A stretch of DNA of 32,080 nt from Arenimonas sp. Its GTDB lineage: Bacteria; Pseudomonadota; Gammaproteobacteria; Xanthomonadales; Xanthomonadaceae. The stretch is taken from positions 1 through 32,080 of the forward strand of contig JAPLSJ010000067.1 in the NCBI GenBank assembly GCA_026398695.1. Direction: 5' to 3'. Shown piece after piece: positions 1 through 7,625 of the stretch; the first letter of the stretch is position 1, and each line of letters opens with the position of its first letter. Under the pieces are notes generated by a model, which had not been told where the DNA came from, ran no database searches, and saw only the letters and a list, made by a program, of their open reading frames with translations. The position numbers and the translations under genes are program-made.

Positions 1-172
1 CCTCCACTTCGTCAAACCCCTTGTGTGTGGGCTGTCGCCCCGGACGCATCGGGCACACCGTGGCCCCGCACTGGCGAGACAGCTTGGCAAGTGCGTGGCT
101 TTTGATCTTGCTGCGGTGTGCGTGTGCCGATCGGGGCGACGTCACACACACAGGGCACCCCTGAAGTGGAGG
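1..172. repeat. Long imperfect inverted repeat (REP/MITE-like hairpin)
   Basis: Positions 1-10 (CCTCCACTTC) are exactly complementary to 163-172. Further in, the GT-rich run at 21-30 pairs with the CA-rich run at 143-151, GTCGCCCC at 34-41 pairs with GGGGCGAC at 133-140, and GGGCACACCG near 51-60 partly pairs with CGGTGTGCGTGTGCC near 114-127. The innermost part (CCGCACTGGC / TTGGCAAGTGCGTGG, about 66-98) can also pair. The whole stretch could fold into one long interrupted hairpin. No protein in it is convincing. It may be a repeat element or a structured RNA; the left edge may continue outside the window. Confidence 0.5.
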
Positions 173-250
173 GCAGGAGGCCCGGAACGGCCGGCGTTTG
201 CTGCCAGGGATGGCGTTAGCAAGACGCCGGGCAGGGGTGCCCTGTGTGTG
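145..250. repeat. 19-bp perfect inverted repeat competing with the first hairpin
   Basis: CACACACAGGGCACCCCTG at 145-163 is the exact reverse complement of 232-250. Between the arms lies a second stem: CCGGCGT(T)TGCT near 191-202 against AGCAAGACGCCGG near 218-230. The right arm of the first long hairpin (143-172) is therefore also the left arm of this one, so the two folds exclude each other. A further short hairpin, CGTGCGC/GCGCACG with a 3-nt loop, sits at 279-295. The rest of the gene-free stretch up to 369 holds no convincing promoter, only a weak GGAA in front of the cyclophilin start. Confidence 0.5.
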
Positions 251-369
251 GGGCGGCGCTCGCCGTACAGGCCCATGTCGTGCGCAAGGCGCACGTGCTC
301 CGGGGCGGCCCACTGCGAGGGGTGGGTGTTGGGTTAGGCTTTGGCGTCTCCATCACCCGGAACACCGCC

Positions 370-1299
370 ATGATGATGCTGCGCCCTGCCCTGCTGGCCC
401 TTGCCCTTGCCCTGCCTGCCGCCGTGGCCGCCGACGAGCCGCAGCCGGTGCTGACCATGCAGGACGTGCTGGACCAGTCCACGCCCGCCGACTGGCGCGC
501 GCTGGATCCGGAGAACACGCTGTACCTGGAACTCGACAGCGGCCGCGTGGTGATCGAACTGGCGCCGACGTTCGCGCCGCGCCACGTCGCCAACATCCGC
601 ACCCTGGTGCGCGCGGGCTATTTCGACGGCCTGAGCATCAACCGCTCGCAGGACAATTTCGTCGTGCAGTGGGGCGACGCCGACAGCGGGGACCAGGAAA
701 AGGTCCGCTCGCTGGGCGACGCCGACGGCAAGCTGCCCGCCGAATTCGTGCGCGCCGCCGAAGGCCTGGCGTTCACCCGCCTGCCGGACGTGGACGGCTG
801 GGCGCCCGAGGTGGGCTTCGTGCAGGGCTTCCCGGCCGCGCGCGACCCGAAGGCCAACGCCGCCTGGCTGGCGCACTGCTACGGCGCCGTGGGCGCCGGC
901 CGCGACGTGGCCGCCGACAGCAGCAAGGGCAACGAACTGTACGTGGTCACCGGCCAGTCGCCGCGCCAGCTCGACCGCAACATCACCACCGTGGGCCGCG
1001 TCGTGCAGGGCATGGAACGGTTGAGCGTGCTGCCGCGCGGCACCGGCCCGCTGGGCTTTTACGAGAAGCCCGAACAGCGCACGGCCATCCGCGCCATCCG
1101 CCTGGCCTCGCAGGTGCCGGAAGCCGAGCGCACCGCGATCGAAGTCTTCCGCACCGACACGGCCGCGTTCGGGAAGCTGGTGGAATCGCGCCGCAACCGT
1201 CGCGACGAGTGGTACGTGCAGCCCGCCGGCCACATCGACCTGTGCAACGTGCCGCTGCCGGTGCGCGCGGTGCCGGCCCCGGCGCCGGCGAAACCCTGA
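370..1299 (+). CDS. Exported cyclophilin-type peptidyl-prolyl cis-trans isomerase, divergent
   Basis: A 309-residue protein beginning [21 protein letters not shown], a clear Sec signal peptide, so it should act in the periplasm as a proline isomerase or folding factor. The cyclophilin fold is seen in the strand [16 protein letters not shown] (about residues 50-65), the region [14 protein letters not shown], which corresponds to the family FHRVI..F.iQGGD, and a late GRVVQGME. The catalytic Arg and the Gln are kept, but the flanking residues differ from the consensus. The protein is far longer than a classical PpiA (about 165-190 aa), with an insertion in the middle and about 60 extra C-terminal residues ending in Ala-Pro repeats. 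The ATG at 370 was chosen because it gives the signal peptide; upstream in-frame starts lie in the repeat region. It ends 4 bp from the convergent DUF2785 gene. Isomerase activity is plausible but not assured. Confidence 0.8.
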   Translation: MMMLRPALLALALALPAAVAADEPQPVLTMQDVLDQSTPADWRALDPENTLYLELDSGRVVIELAPTFAPRHVANIRTLVRAGYFDGLSINRSQDNFVVQWGDADSGDQEKVRSLGDADGKLPAEFVRAAEGLAFTRLPDVDGWAPEVGFVQGFPAARDPKANAAWLAHCYGAVGAGRDVAADSSKGNELYVVTGQSPRQLDRNITTVGRVVQGMERLSVLPRGTGPLGFYEKPEQRTAIRAIRLASQVPEAERTAIEVFRTDTAAFGKLVESRRNRRDEWYVQPAGHIDLCNVPLPVRAVPAPAPAKP

Positions 1300-1303
1300 G
1301 CGC

Positions 1304-2218
1304 CTAGCTTCCCGCCTGCAGCGCCGCCAGCACCGGCGGCGCCCGTTCCCTGAGCGCGGCCACCTCGCTCTCGCGCAGCATGGCGTGCAGCGCGAACAGG
1401 AACACCCGCAGGTTGTGCCGGCGCGCCAGCCCCGCTTCGGAGGCAAAGGCCTGCGACCACGACGCCAGTGGCGCGGGCGAGGCGATGCGGGCCACCCACG
1501 CCGACCATTCGGCCTGGTCGTGCAGGCCGCGCTGGAGCACGAACAGCACCGGCCGCACCAGGCGTTCGGATTCGCCGTGCGTGTAGGCGTGCGCGGACGG
1601 CGCGACCTGGCTGGCGACGGCGGCGAGGATGCGGTCGAGCTGCGGCTTGTCGAGCGCGGGATTGAGCGCCAGCTGCATCAGCAGGTCGGCGCCGTGGGCG
1701 ATGCCGTGGCGCCAGCCCTGGGCGTCGTCGAAGCCGCGGTAGTCGCGCACGCCTTCGACGTAGCGCGCGGCGGCGTCCACCAGCCCGGCGCGCTGCGGGG
1801 GCGTCATCCACGCCGCGATGCGATCGGTGCGCGCCACTTCCGACAGCACCAGCGCGGCAAACGGCGCCGCGAAACCTTCGGCGTCCCGGGCGGCCGGGTC
1901 GATCCGCGGCAGCAGGCGTTCGTACAGTGCGGCGCGCGTGCCGGCGTCCAGCGCGTCGGCACGCAGCCACGCCGCCAGGCCTTCGTAGGCCACGCCGTCC
2001 CGCAAGGCGGGGTCGGGATCGGCGAGGCAATCCACCAGTTCCAGCGCCAGGGCCTGGCGCGCGCCGTCGTCGGCCACGGTGAAACCGGCCGACTTGAGCG
2101 CCAGCAGCGAGTCGCGGTCCCGGCCCTCGGGCGGGCAGGCCGCGTGCGCGAAGGACGCGGCGGCCAGCGGCAGGGCCGCCAGGGCCAGGGCGAACAGGCA
2201 GCGCGTGATGCGGGTCAT
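1304..2218 (-). CDS. DUF2785 family protein with signal peptide
   Basis: A 304-residue protein. The start [20 protein letters not shown] followed by AHA^A looks like a Sec signal peptide, so it is probably periplasmic. The body is helical and matches the pattern of DUF2785 proteins as I recall them: a stretch with [21 protein letters not shown] near residues 160-180, and repeated Ala/Leu-rich helices. No catalytic motif is evident, though the conserved Trp-Arg-His and HGAD residues suggest a functional pocket. No function can be assigned. It starts 70 bp from the divergent ykgJ-like gene and ends tail to tail with the cyclophilin gene. There is no good Shine-Dalgarno sequence, but the signal peptide supports the ATG at 2218. 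Confidence 0.75.
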   Translation of the reverse strand: MTRITRCLFALALAALPLAAASFAHAACPPEGRDRDSLLALKSAGFTVADDGARQALALELVDCLADPDPALRDGVAYEGLAAWLRADALDAGTRAALYERLLPRIDPAARDAEGFAAPFAALVLSEVARTDRIAAWMTPPQRAGLVDAAARYVEGVRDYRGFDDAQGWRHGIAHGADLLMQLALNPALDKPQLDRILAAVASQVAPSAHAYTHGESERLVRPVLFVLQRGLHDQAEWSAWVARIASPAPLASWSQAFASEAGLARRHNLRVFLFALHAMLRESEVAALRERAPPVLAALQAGS

Positions 2219-2288
2219 GGGCGGGGCTCGGCGGGATTTGCCCGAAGATTACCCCGGCGCCGGCCGCACGGCGTGGGACAATGGCCGC

Positions 2289-2582
2289 GTGCAAACCGAC
2301 CCCGCCATCCAGTGCTCCGCCTGCCAGGCCTGCTGCTGCCAGCTGCCCGTGCTGGTGCTGCCCGGCGACGCCCCGCCCGAGCATTTCCTGGACGAGGACA
2401 AGGACGGCTACCTGATCATGGGCAAGGCCGACGACGGCTGGTGCCTGGCGCTGGACCGCGAGCGCATGTGCTGCAGCATCTACGAGCAGCGCCCGTTCGT
2501 CTGCCGTGAGTTCGCGATGGGCGGCGGCGACTGCGCCGACGTGCGCGAGGACTGGCGCCGCATCGCCGTGAGCCTGCGCTGA
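2289..2582 (+). CDS. YkgJ-family zinc/iron-chelating cysteine-cluster protein
   Basis: A 97-residue cytoplasmic protein with the family cysteine pattern: an N-terminal CSACQACCCQ cluster, later MCCSIYEQRPFVCREF. These Cys residues are expected to bind a metal or Fe-S centre; the biological role of the family is unsettled. The GTG at 2289 was chosen because it puts the cysteine cluster close to the N-terminus as in relatives; the frame stays open further upstream but then overlaps the divergent DUF2785 gene. A GACAAT hexamer ends 6 nt before the GTG, and there is no clear ribosome binding site. It is the first gene of a tight operon with the GIY-YIG and EamA genes. Confidence 0.75.
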   Translation: MQTDPAIQCSACQACCCQLPVLVLPGDAPPEHFLDEDKDGYLIMGKADDGWCLALDRERMCCSIYEQRPFVCREFAMGGGDCADVREDWRRIAVSLR

Positions 2583-2583
2583 C

Positions 2584-2838
2584 GTGGCCTGGTTCGTGTA
2601 CCTGATCGAATGCCGCGACGGCAGCCTGTACACCGGCGTGGCCGTGGACGTGGACAAGCGCTACGCCGAACACGCCGCCGGCAAGGGCGCGCGCTACACC
2701 CGCTCGCACCCGCCCAGCCGGCTGCTGGCGCGCTTCGAACACCCCGACCGCTCCAGCGCGCTGAAGGCCGAATACGCCATCAAGCAGCTCCCGCCCGCGG
2801 CCAAGCGCGCCCTGGCCGCGAAAGGCGAACCGGCATGA
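2584..2838 (+). CDS. GIY-YIG superfamily small nuclease-like protein (UPF0213 type)
   Basis: An 84-residue protein, essentially a single GIY-YIG domain: FVYLIECRDGSLYTGVAVDV holds the YLI and YTG elements at residues 4-19, followed by RYAEH, and KAEYAIKQLP later supplies the Glu/Lys region. This size and pattern fit the YhbQ/UPF0213 group, which is thought to include DNA-repair-like nucleases. The start is a GTG one base after the upstream TGA, so translation is probably coupled. Its stop overlaps the EamA start as ATGA. Confidence 0.85.
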   Translation: MAWFVYLIECRDGSLYTGVAVDVDKRYAEHAAGKGARYTRSHPPSRLLARFEHPDRSSALKAEYAIKQLPPAAKRALAAKGEPA

Positions 2839-3761
2839 CGCCCGCGGTGAAGGCGCAGTGGCAGATGCACGCCTGCGTGCTGCTGTGGGGCTTCACCGCC
2901 ATCCTGGGCAAGGCCATCACGATGCCGGCGATGGCGCTGGTGGTGTGGCGCATGGGCCTGGTGACCGCCGCCCTGCTGCTGGTGCCGCGCGTGTGGCGCG
3001 GCATGGCGGCGCTGCCGGCGCGGCTGCTGCTCATCTACGCCGGCATCGGCGTGCTGGTGGCGCTGCACTGGCTCACCTTCTACGGCGCCATCAAGCTGGC
3101 CAATGCCTCGGTGGCGGTCACCTGCATCGCGCTGGCCACGGTGTTCGTGCCGATGGTGGAGCCGTGGCTCACGGGCAAGCGCTTCGAGCCGCGCGAGCTG
3201 CTGCTGGGCGTGGCGGTGGTGCCGGGCGTGGCGCTGGTGGTGGGCGGCGTGCCGCCGGGCATGCGCCTGGGCATCGTGGTGGGGACGATTTCCGCGGTGC
3301 TGGTGGCGTTCTTCGGTGCGCTGAACAAGCGCTACGTCGAGCGCGCCGACCCGCTCACCGTCACCTGCGTGGAGCTGGGTGCCGGCGGCCTGGTGCTGGC
3401 GCTGCTGACGCCGGTGCTGCCCTGGTTCGGCTCGCCGCTGGTGCTGCCGGGGCTCAACGACGCCGTGCTGCTGCTGATCCTGGCCATGGCCTGCACACTG
3501 CTGCCGTTCGCGCTGTCGCTGGTGGCGCTGCGGCACATGAGTGCGTTCTCGGCGCAGCTGGCCGTGAACCTGGAGCCGATCTACGCGATCGTGCTGGCGG
3601 TGCTGCTGCTCAACGAGCAGCGCGAGCTGGGCGGGATGTTCTACGCGGGCGTGGCGATCATCCTGGCCGGCGTGTTCGCGCACCCGCTGCTGTCGCGGCA
3701 GTCCGCGCACAAGCCCGACCCCACCACGCTGGGCACGGCCGAGGCCAAATCGCTCGACTGA
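2835..3761 (+). CDS. EamA/DMT family membrane transporter
   Basis: A 308-residue inner-membrane protein with about ten hydrophobic helices in two similar halves, as in drug/metabolite transporters. Family features are LLWGFTAILGKAI in helix 1, RMGLVTAALLL in helix 2 and, in the second half, the conserved LNLEPIYAIVLAVLLLNEQ-like stretch near residues 240-265. The substrate cannot be read from sequence; metabolite or amino-acid efflux is usual. ATGA overlap with the GIY-YIG gene makes this the last gene of a three-gene operon. Its stop codon forms one arm of a small palindrome shared with the stop of yaeQ. Confidence 0.85.
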   Translation: MTPAVKAQWQMHACVLLWGFTAILGKAITMPAMALVVWRMGLVTAALLLVPRVWRGMAALPARLLLIYAGIGVLVALHWLTFYGAIKLANASVAVTCIALATVFVPMVEPWLTGKRFEPRELLLGVAVVPGVALVVGGVPPGMRLGIVVGTISAVLVAFFGALNKRYVERADPLTVTCVELGAGGLVLALLTPVLPWFGSPLVLPGLNDAVLLLILAMACTLLPFALSLVALRHMSAFSAQLAVNLEPIYAIVLAVLLLNEQRELGGMFYAGVAIILAGVFAHPLLSRQSAHKPDPTTLGTAEAKSLD

Positions 3762-3770
3762 GCGCCGCGC

Positions 3771-4316
3771 TCAGCCCGGGCCGCGGCGCAGGCGCGGCGT
3801 GATTTCCAGCGTGGTGTCGCCGTCGATCACCTGCAGCACGCCGTCCTGCACCAGCACCTGCAGGTCCATGCCGCGCTTGAGCAGTCCCGCCAGCGCCTTG
3901 GTGTCGTCGGCCGACACGTCGTACACGCTCAGGTTGCGGCAGCGCGCCAGCGCGGCCTCGTTCTTTTCCCACCACAGGTCGGCGCCACGGCCGCCGTAGG
4001 TCAGCAGCACCACCTCGCCCGCGCGGCCACAGGCCTTGCGCAGGCGCGATTCATCCGGCTGGCCCAGCTCGATCCACTGCTCGATCAATCCGGTGAGGTC
4101 CTTGCGCCACAGGTCCGGCTCGTCGTCGGTGCTCAGGCCGCGGCCGAACTCCAGGCGCTCGTCGGCGAACATCGCGAACGCCAGCAGCCGCAGCATCAGG
4201 CGTTCGTCGGTTTCCGACGGGTGCTGGGCCAGCACCAGCTCATGGCTGCCGTAATGCTGGCGGTCCATGTCGCTGACCTGCACCTGGGCCTTGTAGACGG
4301 TGGATTTGGGGGCCAC
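3771..4316 (-). CDS. yaeQ: YaeQ family protein
   Basis: A 181-residue protein with the full YaeQ layout: KSTVYKAQVQVSDMDR at the N-terminus, HPSETDERLMLRLLAFA near 32-50, and WIELGQPDESRLRKA in the middle. The family has a PD-(D/E)XK-like nuclease fold, and older genetic work linked it to transcription antitermination; its true function remains unclear. The start is GTG at 4316 with AAGG 8 nt upstream. The length is the usual one for the family. It is convergent with the EamA gene (9 bp gap) and divergent from the response regulator gene. Confidence 0.9.
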   Translation of the reverse strand: MAPKSTVYKAQVQVSDMDRQHYGSHELVLAQHPSETDERLMLRLLAFAMFADERLEFGRGLSTDDEPDLWRKDLTGLIEQWIELGQPDESRLRKACGRAGEVVLLTYGGRGADLWWEKNEAALARCRNLSVYDVSADDTKALAGLLKRGMDLQVLVQDGVLQVIDGDTTLEITPRLRRGPG

Positions 4317-4431
4317 GGGCCGCGCCTTGGAAGAAGGATGGGCCGGCAGGGTGCGCGCCGCGGGCGGCGATGTCCAGCGCGGCCCGGATTGCCAGCCACG
4401 CGCGCGCCGTGGACACTACGCGCTGTCGGTC

Positions 4432-5070
4432 ATGGGGAGTGGGGTTCTGGACGTTTACGAACGCATCAAGCAACTGTTCGGCTGGGGCAGCAAGCCCGCC
4501 GCGCGGTCCGTGCCGCAGCCGGCGCCCGCGCCCGCTCCAGCCGCCGCCGACGGCAGCCCCGTGCCCGCCGACCCCGTCGCCAGCCCGTCCGGGCCGGAGC
4601 GCCGGGGCAAGACGCGTCGCAACGCCCGCCCCGGCACCCGCATGCTGGTGATCGACGACTCGGCCACCATCGTTGCCCTGCTCTCGCGCATGCTGCGCCA
4701 GAACGGCTACGAGGTGCTGGAGGCCGAAGACGCCGAAAAGGGCCTGGAAATCGCCCGCACCCAGGCGCCCGAGCTGATCTTCCTGGACATCGTGCTGCCG
4801 GGCATGGACGGCTTCGCCGCCCTGCGCCAGCTGCGCCGCGACCCGGTCACGCGCGACCTGCCGGTGATCATGATCAGCGGCAACGAACAGGCCACCGAGC
4901 AGTTCTACGTGCACCGCATCGGCGCCGACGACTTCATGAAGAAGCCCTTCGCCCGCGCCGAGGTGTTCGCGCGCGTGGAGCGCCTGCTGGACGACGAGCT
5001 GGTGCCGCGCCGGCTGCAGGCCACCCGCCAGGTGGCCGCCGACGCCGACGAGTCAGCCGACCCGGCCTGA
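4432..5070 (+). CDS. Response regulator, receiver-only, with long Pro/Ala-rich N-terminus
   Basis: A 212-residue protein. Residues 1-70 are a short amphipathic start (VLDVYERIKQLFGW) and a low-complexity Pro/Ala linker. Residues 71-195 form a receiver domain with acidic pair D75-D76, phospho-acceptor D119 in FLDIVLPGMDG, S149 in MISGNE, and K171 in FMKKPF, so it looks phosphorylatable. There is no output domain; it resembles PilH/PilG/CheY-like regulators that act by protein contact. The ATG at 4432 was chosen because upstream codons fall in unlikely sequence; the ribosome site is weak. Its last 18 bp overlap the end of the convergent EAL gene, suggesting a link to the c-di-GMP block, though the cognate kinase is not in the window. 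Confidence 0.85.
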   Translation: MGSGVLDVYERIKQLFGWGSKPAARSVPQPAPAPAPAAADGSPVPADPVASPSGPERRGKTRRNARPGTRMLVIDDSATIVALLSRMLRQNGYEVLEAEDAEKGLEIARTQAPELIFLDIVLPGMDGFAALRQLRRDPVTRDLPVIMISGNEQATEQFYVHRIGADDFMKKPFARAEVFARVERLLDDELVPRRLQATRQVAADADESADPA

Positions 5071-6321
5071 GCCCGCCGCCTCGGCCTGCGCCGGAATGGC
5101 GTCGAAGAAGGCCGCGGCCGGTTTCGGGAAACCGATGAAATAACCCTGGGCGTGGTCGCATTCGAGCTCGGCCAGGCGCTGCAGGGTGGACCGGTCCTCG
5201 ACGCCCTCGGCCACCACGCGCAGGCCGATGTGGTGGGCGAAGTCGATCATCGCCTTCACCAGCTGCATCGAACGCACGTTGCCCAGCATGGCGGTGACGA
5301 AGGAGCGGTCGATCTTGAGCTCCGTCGCCGGGAACTGCCGCAGGTAGGCGAAGGACGCGTTGCCCACGCCGAAGTCGTCGATGGAAATCAGCATGCCCTG
5401 GCCGTGCAGCCGGCCCAGGATGTCGGCGCCCTTCTCGAAGTCGGCGATGATCGCGGTTTCCGTCACTTCGATCACCACCGCCTCCGGCGGCACGCCCCAC
5501 AGCCGCAGCGCGCCGACCAGGTGCTCGACCATGCCGCGTTCGGCAATCGCCGCCGCCGACAGGTTGATCGAGATCGGGATGTCGAGCCCGCGGCGGCGCG
5601 CCTCCACGGCGTGCTGCAGGCTGGCGTTGACGCTCCAGCGGGTGAACTCGGAGATCAGGCCGCTCGATTCGGCCATCGGCACGAAGATGCCCGGGCTGAT
5701 GGGGCCGCGCACCGGGTGGTGCCAGCGCGCCAGCGACTCGGCCCCGCAGATGCGGCCGGCCTTGAGGTCCCAGATCGGCTGCAGGTGCATTTCCAGCTGG
5801 CCCGAGACGATGGCGTCGCGCAGCTCGGCCGGTTCGATCACGCCCGACAGCAGCGGTGCCGGGCTGATGGCCATGCGGTCGGGCGACGTGCGCGCCTCCA
5901 CCAGCGCCGATTCGGCCTGGCGGCACAGCGCATCGGGCGTGTCGCCGTGCTCGGGGCACACCGCCGCGCCGATCGCCACCGACGCCAGCACCGGCCGCCC
6001 GTTCACGTCGAGCGTCTGTTCGAACTGGCGCATCAGCCGCGACGCCGCCAGCAGCGCGTGGTTGCCGTCGCGGATGCCGGGCAGCATCACGATGAAATCG
6101 CCCGGGCCCACCTGCACCACCACGTCGCCCGGCCGCAGCGCCTCGGTGGCCAGGGACTTCACCAGGGCGACCAGGCGCTCGCCGCTTTCGTAGCCGTGCT
6201 GGATGTTGAACTGCCGCAGCCCCTGCACGCTCATCATCAGCACGCCCAGCGCGCGCGTCTCGCCCAGGCTGGCGGCGACGTGCGGCTGCATCATCTCGAA
6301 CAGGGAGGAGCCGCGGATCAT
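5053..6321 (-). CDS. Degenerate GGDEF - EAL domain protein, probable c-di-GMP phosphodiesterase
   Basis: A 422-residue cytoplasmic protein. Residues about 20-145 are a GGDEF fold whose signature is GPGDF (72-76), so it should not make c-di-GMP. Residues about 160-405 are an EAL domain with ESLARW (195-200, Ser in place of Ala), N253 in NLSAA, E285/E288 in EVTETA, D315-D316 in DDFGVG, K336 in ELKIDR, E372 in AEGVED and Q392 in QGYFIGFP. All metal and base residues of an active phosphodiesterase appear present. There is no membrane segment. It lies 13 bp downstream of the HD-GYP-like gene on the same strand, most likely co-transcribed, and overlaps the response regulator gene tail to tail by 18 bp. 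Confidence 0.88.
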   Translation of the reverse strand: MIRGSSLFEMMQPHVAASLGETRALGVLMMSVQGLRQFNIQHGYESGERLVALVKSLATEALRPGDVVVQVGPGDFIVMLPGIRDGNHALLAASRLMRQFEQTLDVNGRPVLASVAIGAAVCPEHGDTPDALCRQAESALVEARTSPDRMAISPAPLLSGVIEPAELRDAIVSGQLEMHLQPIWDLKAGRICGAESLARWHHPVRGPISPGIFVPMAESSGLISEFTRWSVNASLQHAVEARRRGLDIPISINLSAAAIAERGMVEHLVGALRLWGVPPEAVVIEVTETAIIADFEKGADILGRLHGQGMLISIDDFGVGNASFAYLRQFPATELKIDRSFVTAMLGNVRSMQLVKAMIDFAHHIGLRVVAEGVEDRSTLQRLAELECDHAQGYFIGFPKPAAAFFDAIPAQAEAAGSGRVG

Positions 6322-6334
6322 GTCCCGGCGCGGC

Positions 6335-7555
6335 CTAGGAGAGGTAAAGCTCGGCCGGATCCAGGCCGTAGGTGCCGCGCTCGAGCACGGACACGATGCG
6401 GGTCGGCGGGGCGCCGTCGCCGCGAGGGCCCAGCGCCATCAGGTCCACGTCGCGGTAGGGGCGGTAGGGCTGCTTGTCGGCATCGAGCAGGATCATCACG
6501 CGCGGCTGCAGCCGGCGCGCCTGGTTCTGCGCCATCACGATGGCCACTTCGCCGCTGTTGAGCTCCACCAGCGAGCCGGTGGGATAGACGCTAAGGCACT
6601 GCAGGAACTGTTCCACCACCTCGCCCTGGTAGAGCTTGTCCGAGGCGCGGTAGAGCGCCTGCAGCGCCCCGTGCAGCGAGTCGCCGCGGCAGTTGGGGTG
6701 GTCGCTGATCAGCACGTCGTAGGTGTCGATGATGCCGGCGATGCGGCCCGCCAGCGGGATGGCGTTGCCCGCCAGCCCGGCCGGGTAGCCGCTGCCGTCG
6801 TGGCGCTCGTGGTGGTGGGCCAGCATGTCGCGGGTCCAGCTGCCGGTGATGCCGGCCTGCTCGAGCACCCGCAGGCCGGCGGCCACGTGGTCGCGCATGC
6901 GCAGGTTGTCGTCCGCGGACCGGCTGGCGGACGGATCCATCAGCGTCTTGGGCAGGGTGGCCATGCCGATGTCCATCAGGAAGCCGCCGGTGGACATTTC
7001 CACCAGCACGTCCTTGGGCAGGGCGAGATGGCGTCCGAAGGCTGCGGCCAGCGCGCTGCAGTTCACCGCATGCAGGTAGGCCTGGTCGTCCTTGCGCATC
7101 AGGCTGATCAGCCAGAACAGCGAATCGGCGTTGCGCAGCAGGCTGTCCACCATCGGCTCGACCGCCGAGCGAACGCTTTCGGCCGATATCCGGCGGCCGG
7201 CGCGCACGTCGTCTTCGAGCGTGGAGGCCAGCTTGTGCAGCATGGCGTGGGCGGCGCGGGCTCGCGGGATTTCGTCGTGCAGCGACACGGTGTCGACGTA
7301 GTTGGTCGTCCGCGGCGGGAACACCGGCGACGCCGAGCGCTCGAGCGTCAGCAGGCCCTCGGCCGGGGCCAGGCCCTTGGCCACGTCCACGAAGACGCTG
7401 GTGCAGTAGTCGCCCAGCTTTTCGATGTCGCGGTCGGACTCGATCAGGAAACCCTGGAACGGGAAGGGCGTGCCGACCCAGTCGCGGTCGAGGCGACTGA
7501 CGAACATTCCCTTCTGAAGCAGACCCACGAGGATCCGCCGTTCTTCCAGCGTCAT
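6335..7555 (-). CDS. DUF3391 + HD-GYP-like domain protein lacking the HD histidine
   Basis: A 406-residue protein. The N-terminal 110 residues, with GMFVSRLDRDW at 16-26 and PFPFQGFLI, match the DUF3391 domain that often precedes HD-GYP. Residues about 135-330 resemble HD-GYP: HHHERHDGSGYP (247-258) is intact, as is DTYD (277-280). But the position of the HDIGK motif reads MDIGM (194-198), so the metal-binding His is Met and the Lys is also replaced. c-di-GMP hydrolysis may be lost, leaving binding or a regulatory role. The ATG at 7555 has a strong AGGGGG site 5 nt upstream. It is the first gene of a unit with the EAL protein and is divergent from the hydrolase gene. Confidence 0.85.
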   Translation of the reverse strand: MTLEERRILVGLLQKGMFVSRLDRDWVGTPFPFQGFLIESDRDIEKLGDYCTSVFVDVAKGLAPAEGLLTLERSASPVFPPRTTNYVDTVSLHDEIPRARAAHAMLHKLASTLEDDVRAGRRISAESVRSAVEPMVDSLLRNADSLFWLISLMRKDDQAYLHAVNCSALAAAFGRHLALPKDVLVEMSTGGFLMDIGMATLPKTLMDPSASRSADDNLRMRDHVAAGLRVLEQAGITGSWTRDMLAHHHERHDGSGYPAGLAGNAIPLAGRIAGIIDTYDVLISDHPNCRGDSLHGALQALYRASDKLYQGEVVEQFLQCLSVYPTGSLVELNSGEVAIVMAQNQARRLQPRVMILLDADKQPYRPYRDVDLMALGPRGDGAPPTRIVSVLERGTYGLDPAELYLS

Positions 7556-7595
7556 GCGTACCCCCTGTTTCGAAGCCTAAGTTAGCATGGGTCCG

Positions 7596-7625
7596 CCCCC
7601 CCGCACCCCCCACCCGCCCCCCCCC
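7596..7625 (+). other. C-rich leader with C7, C6 and C9 tracts abutting the hydrolase start
   Basis: The 30 bases before the ATG at 7626 are almost all C: seven at 7596-7602, six at 7606-7611 and nine at 7617-7625, immediately before the ATG. There is no Shine-Dalgarno sequence. An in-frame ATG at 7587 would place the tracts inside the coding region as a Pro-rich start. Such tracts can slip during replication, so expression could vary, but that is inference. Confidence 0.5.

Noticed and set aside
4389-4417. TTGCCA-17 bp-GACACT as promoter of the response regulator
   Set aside because: The -35 is fair but the -10 matches only 3 of 6; such pairs occur by chance.
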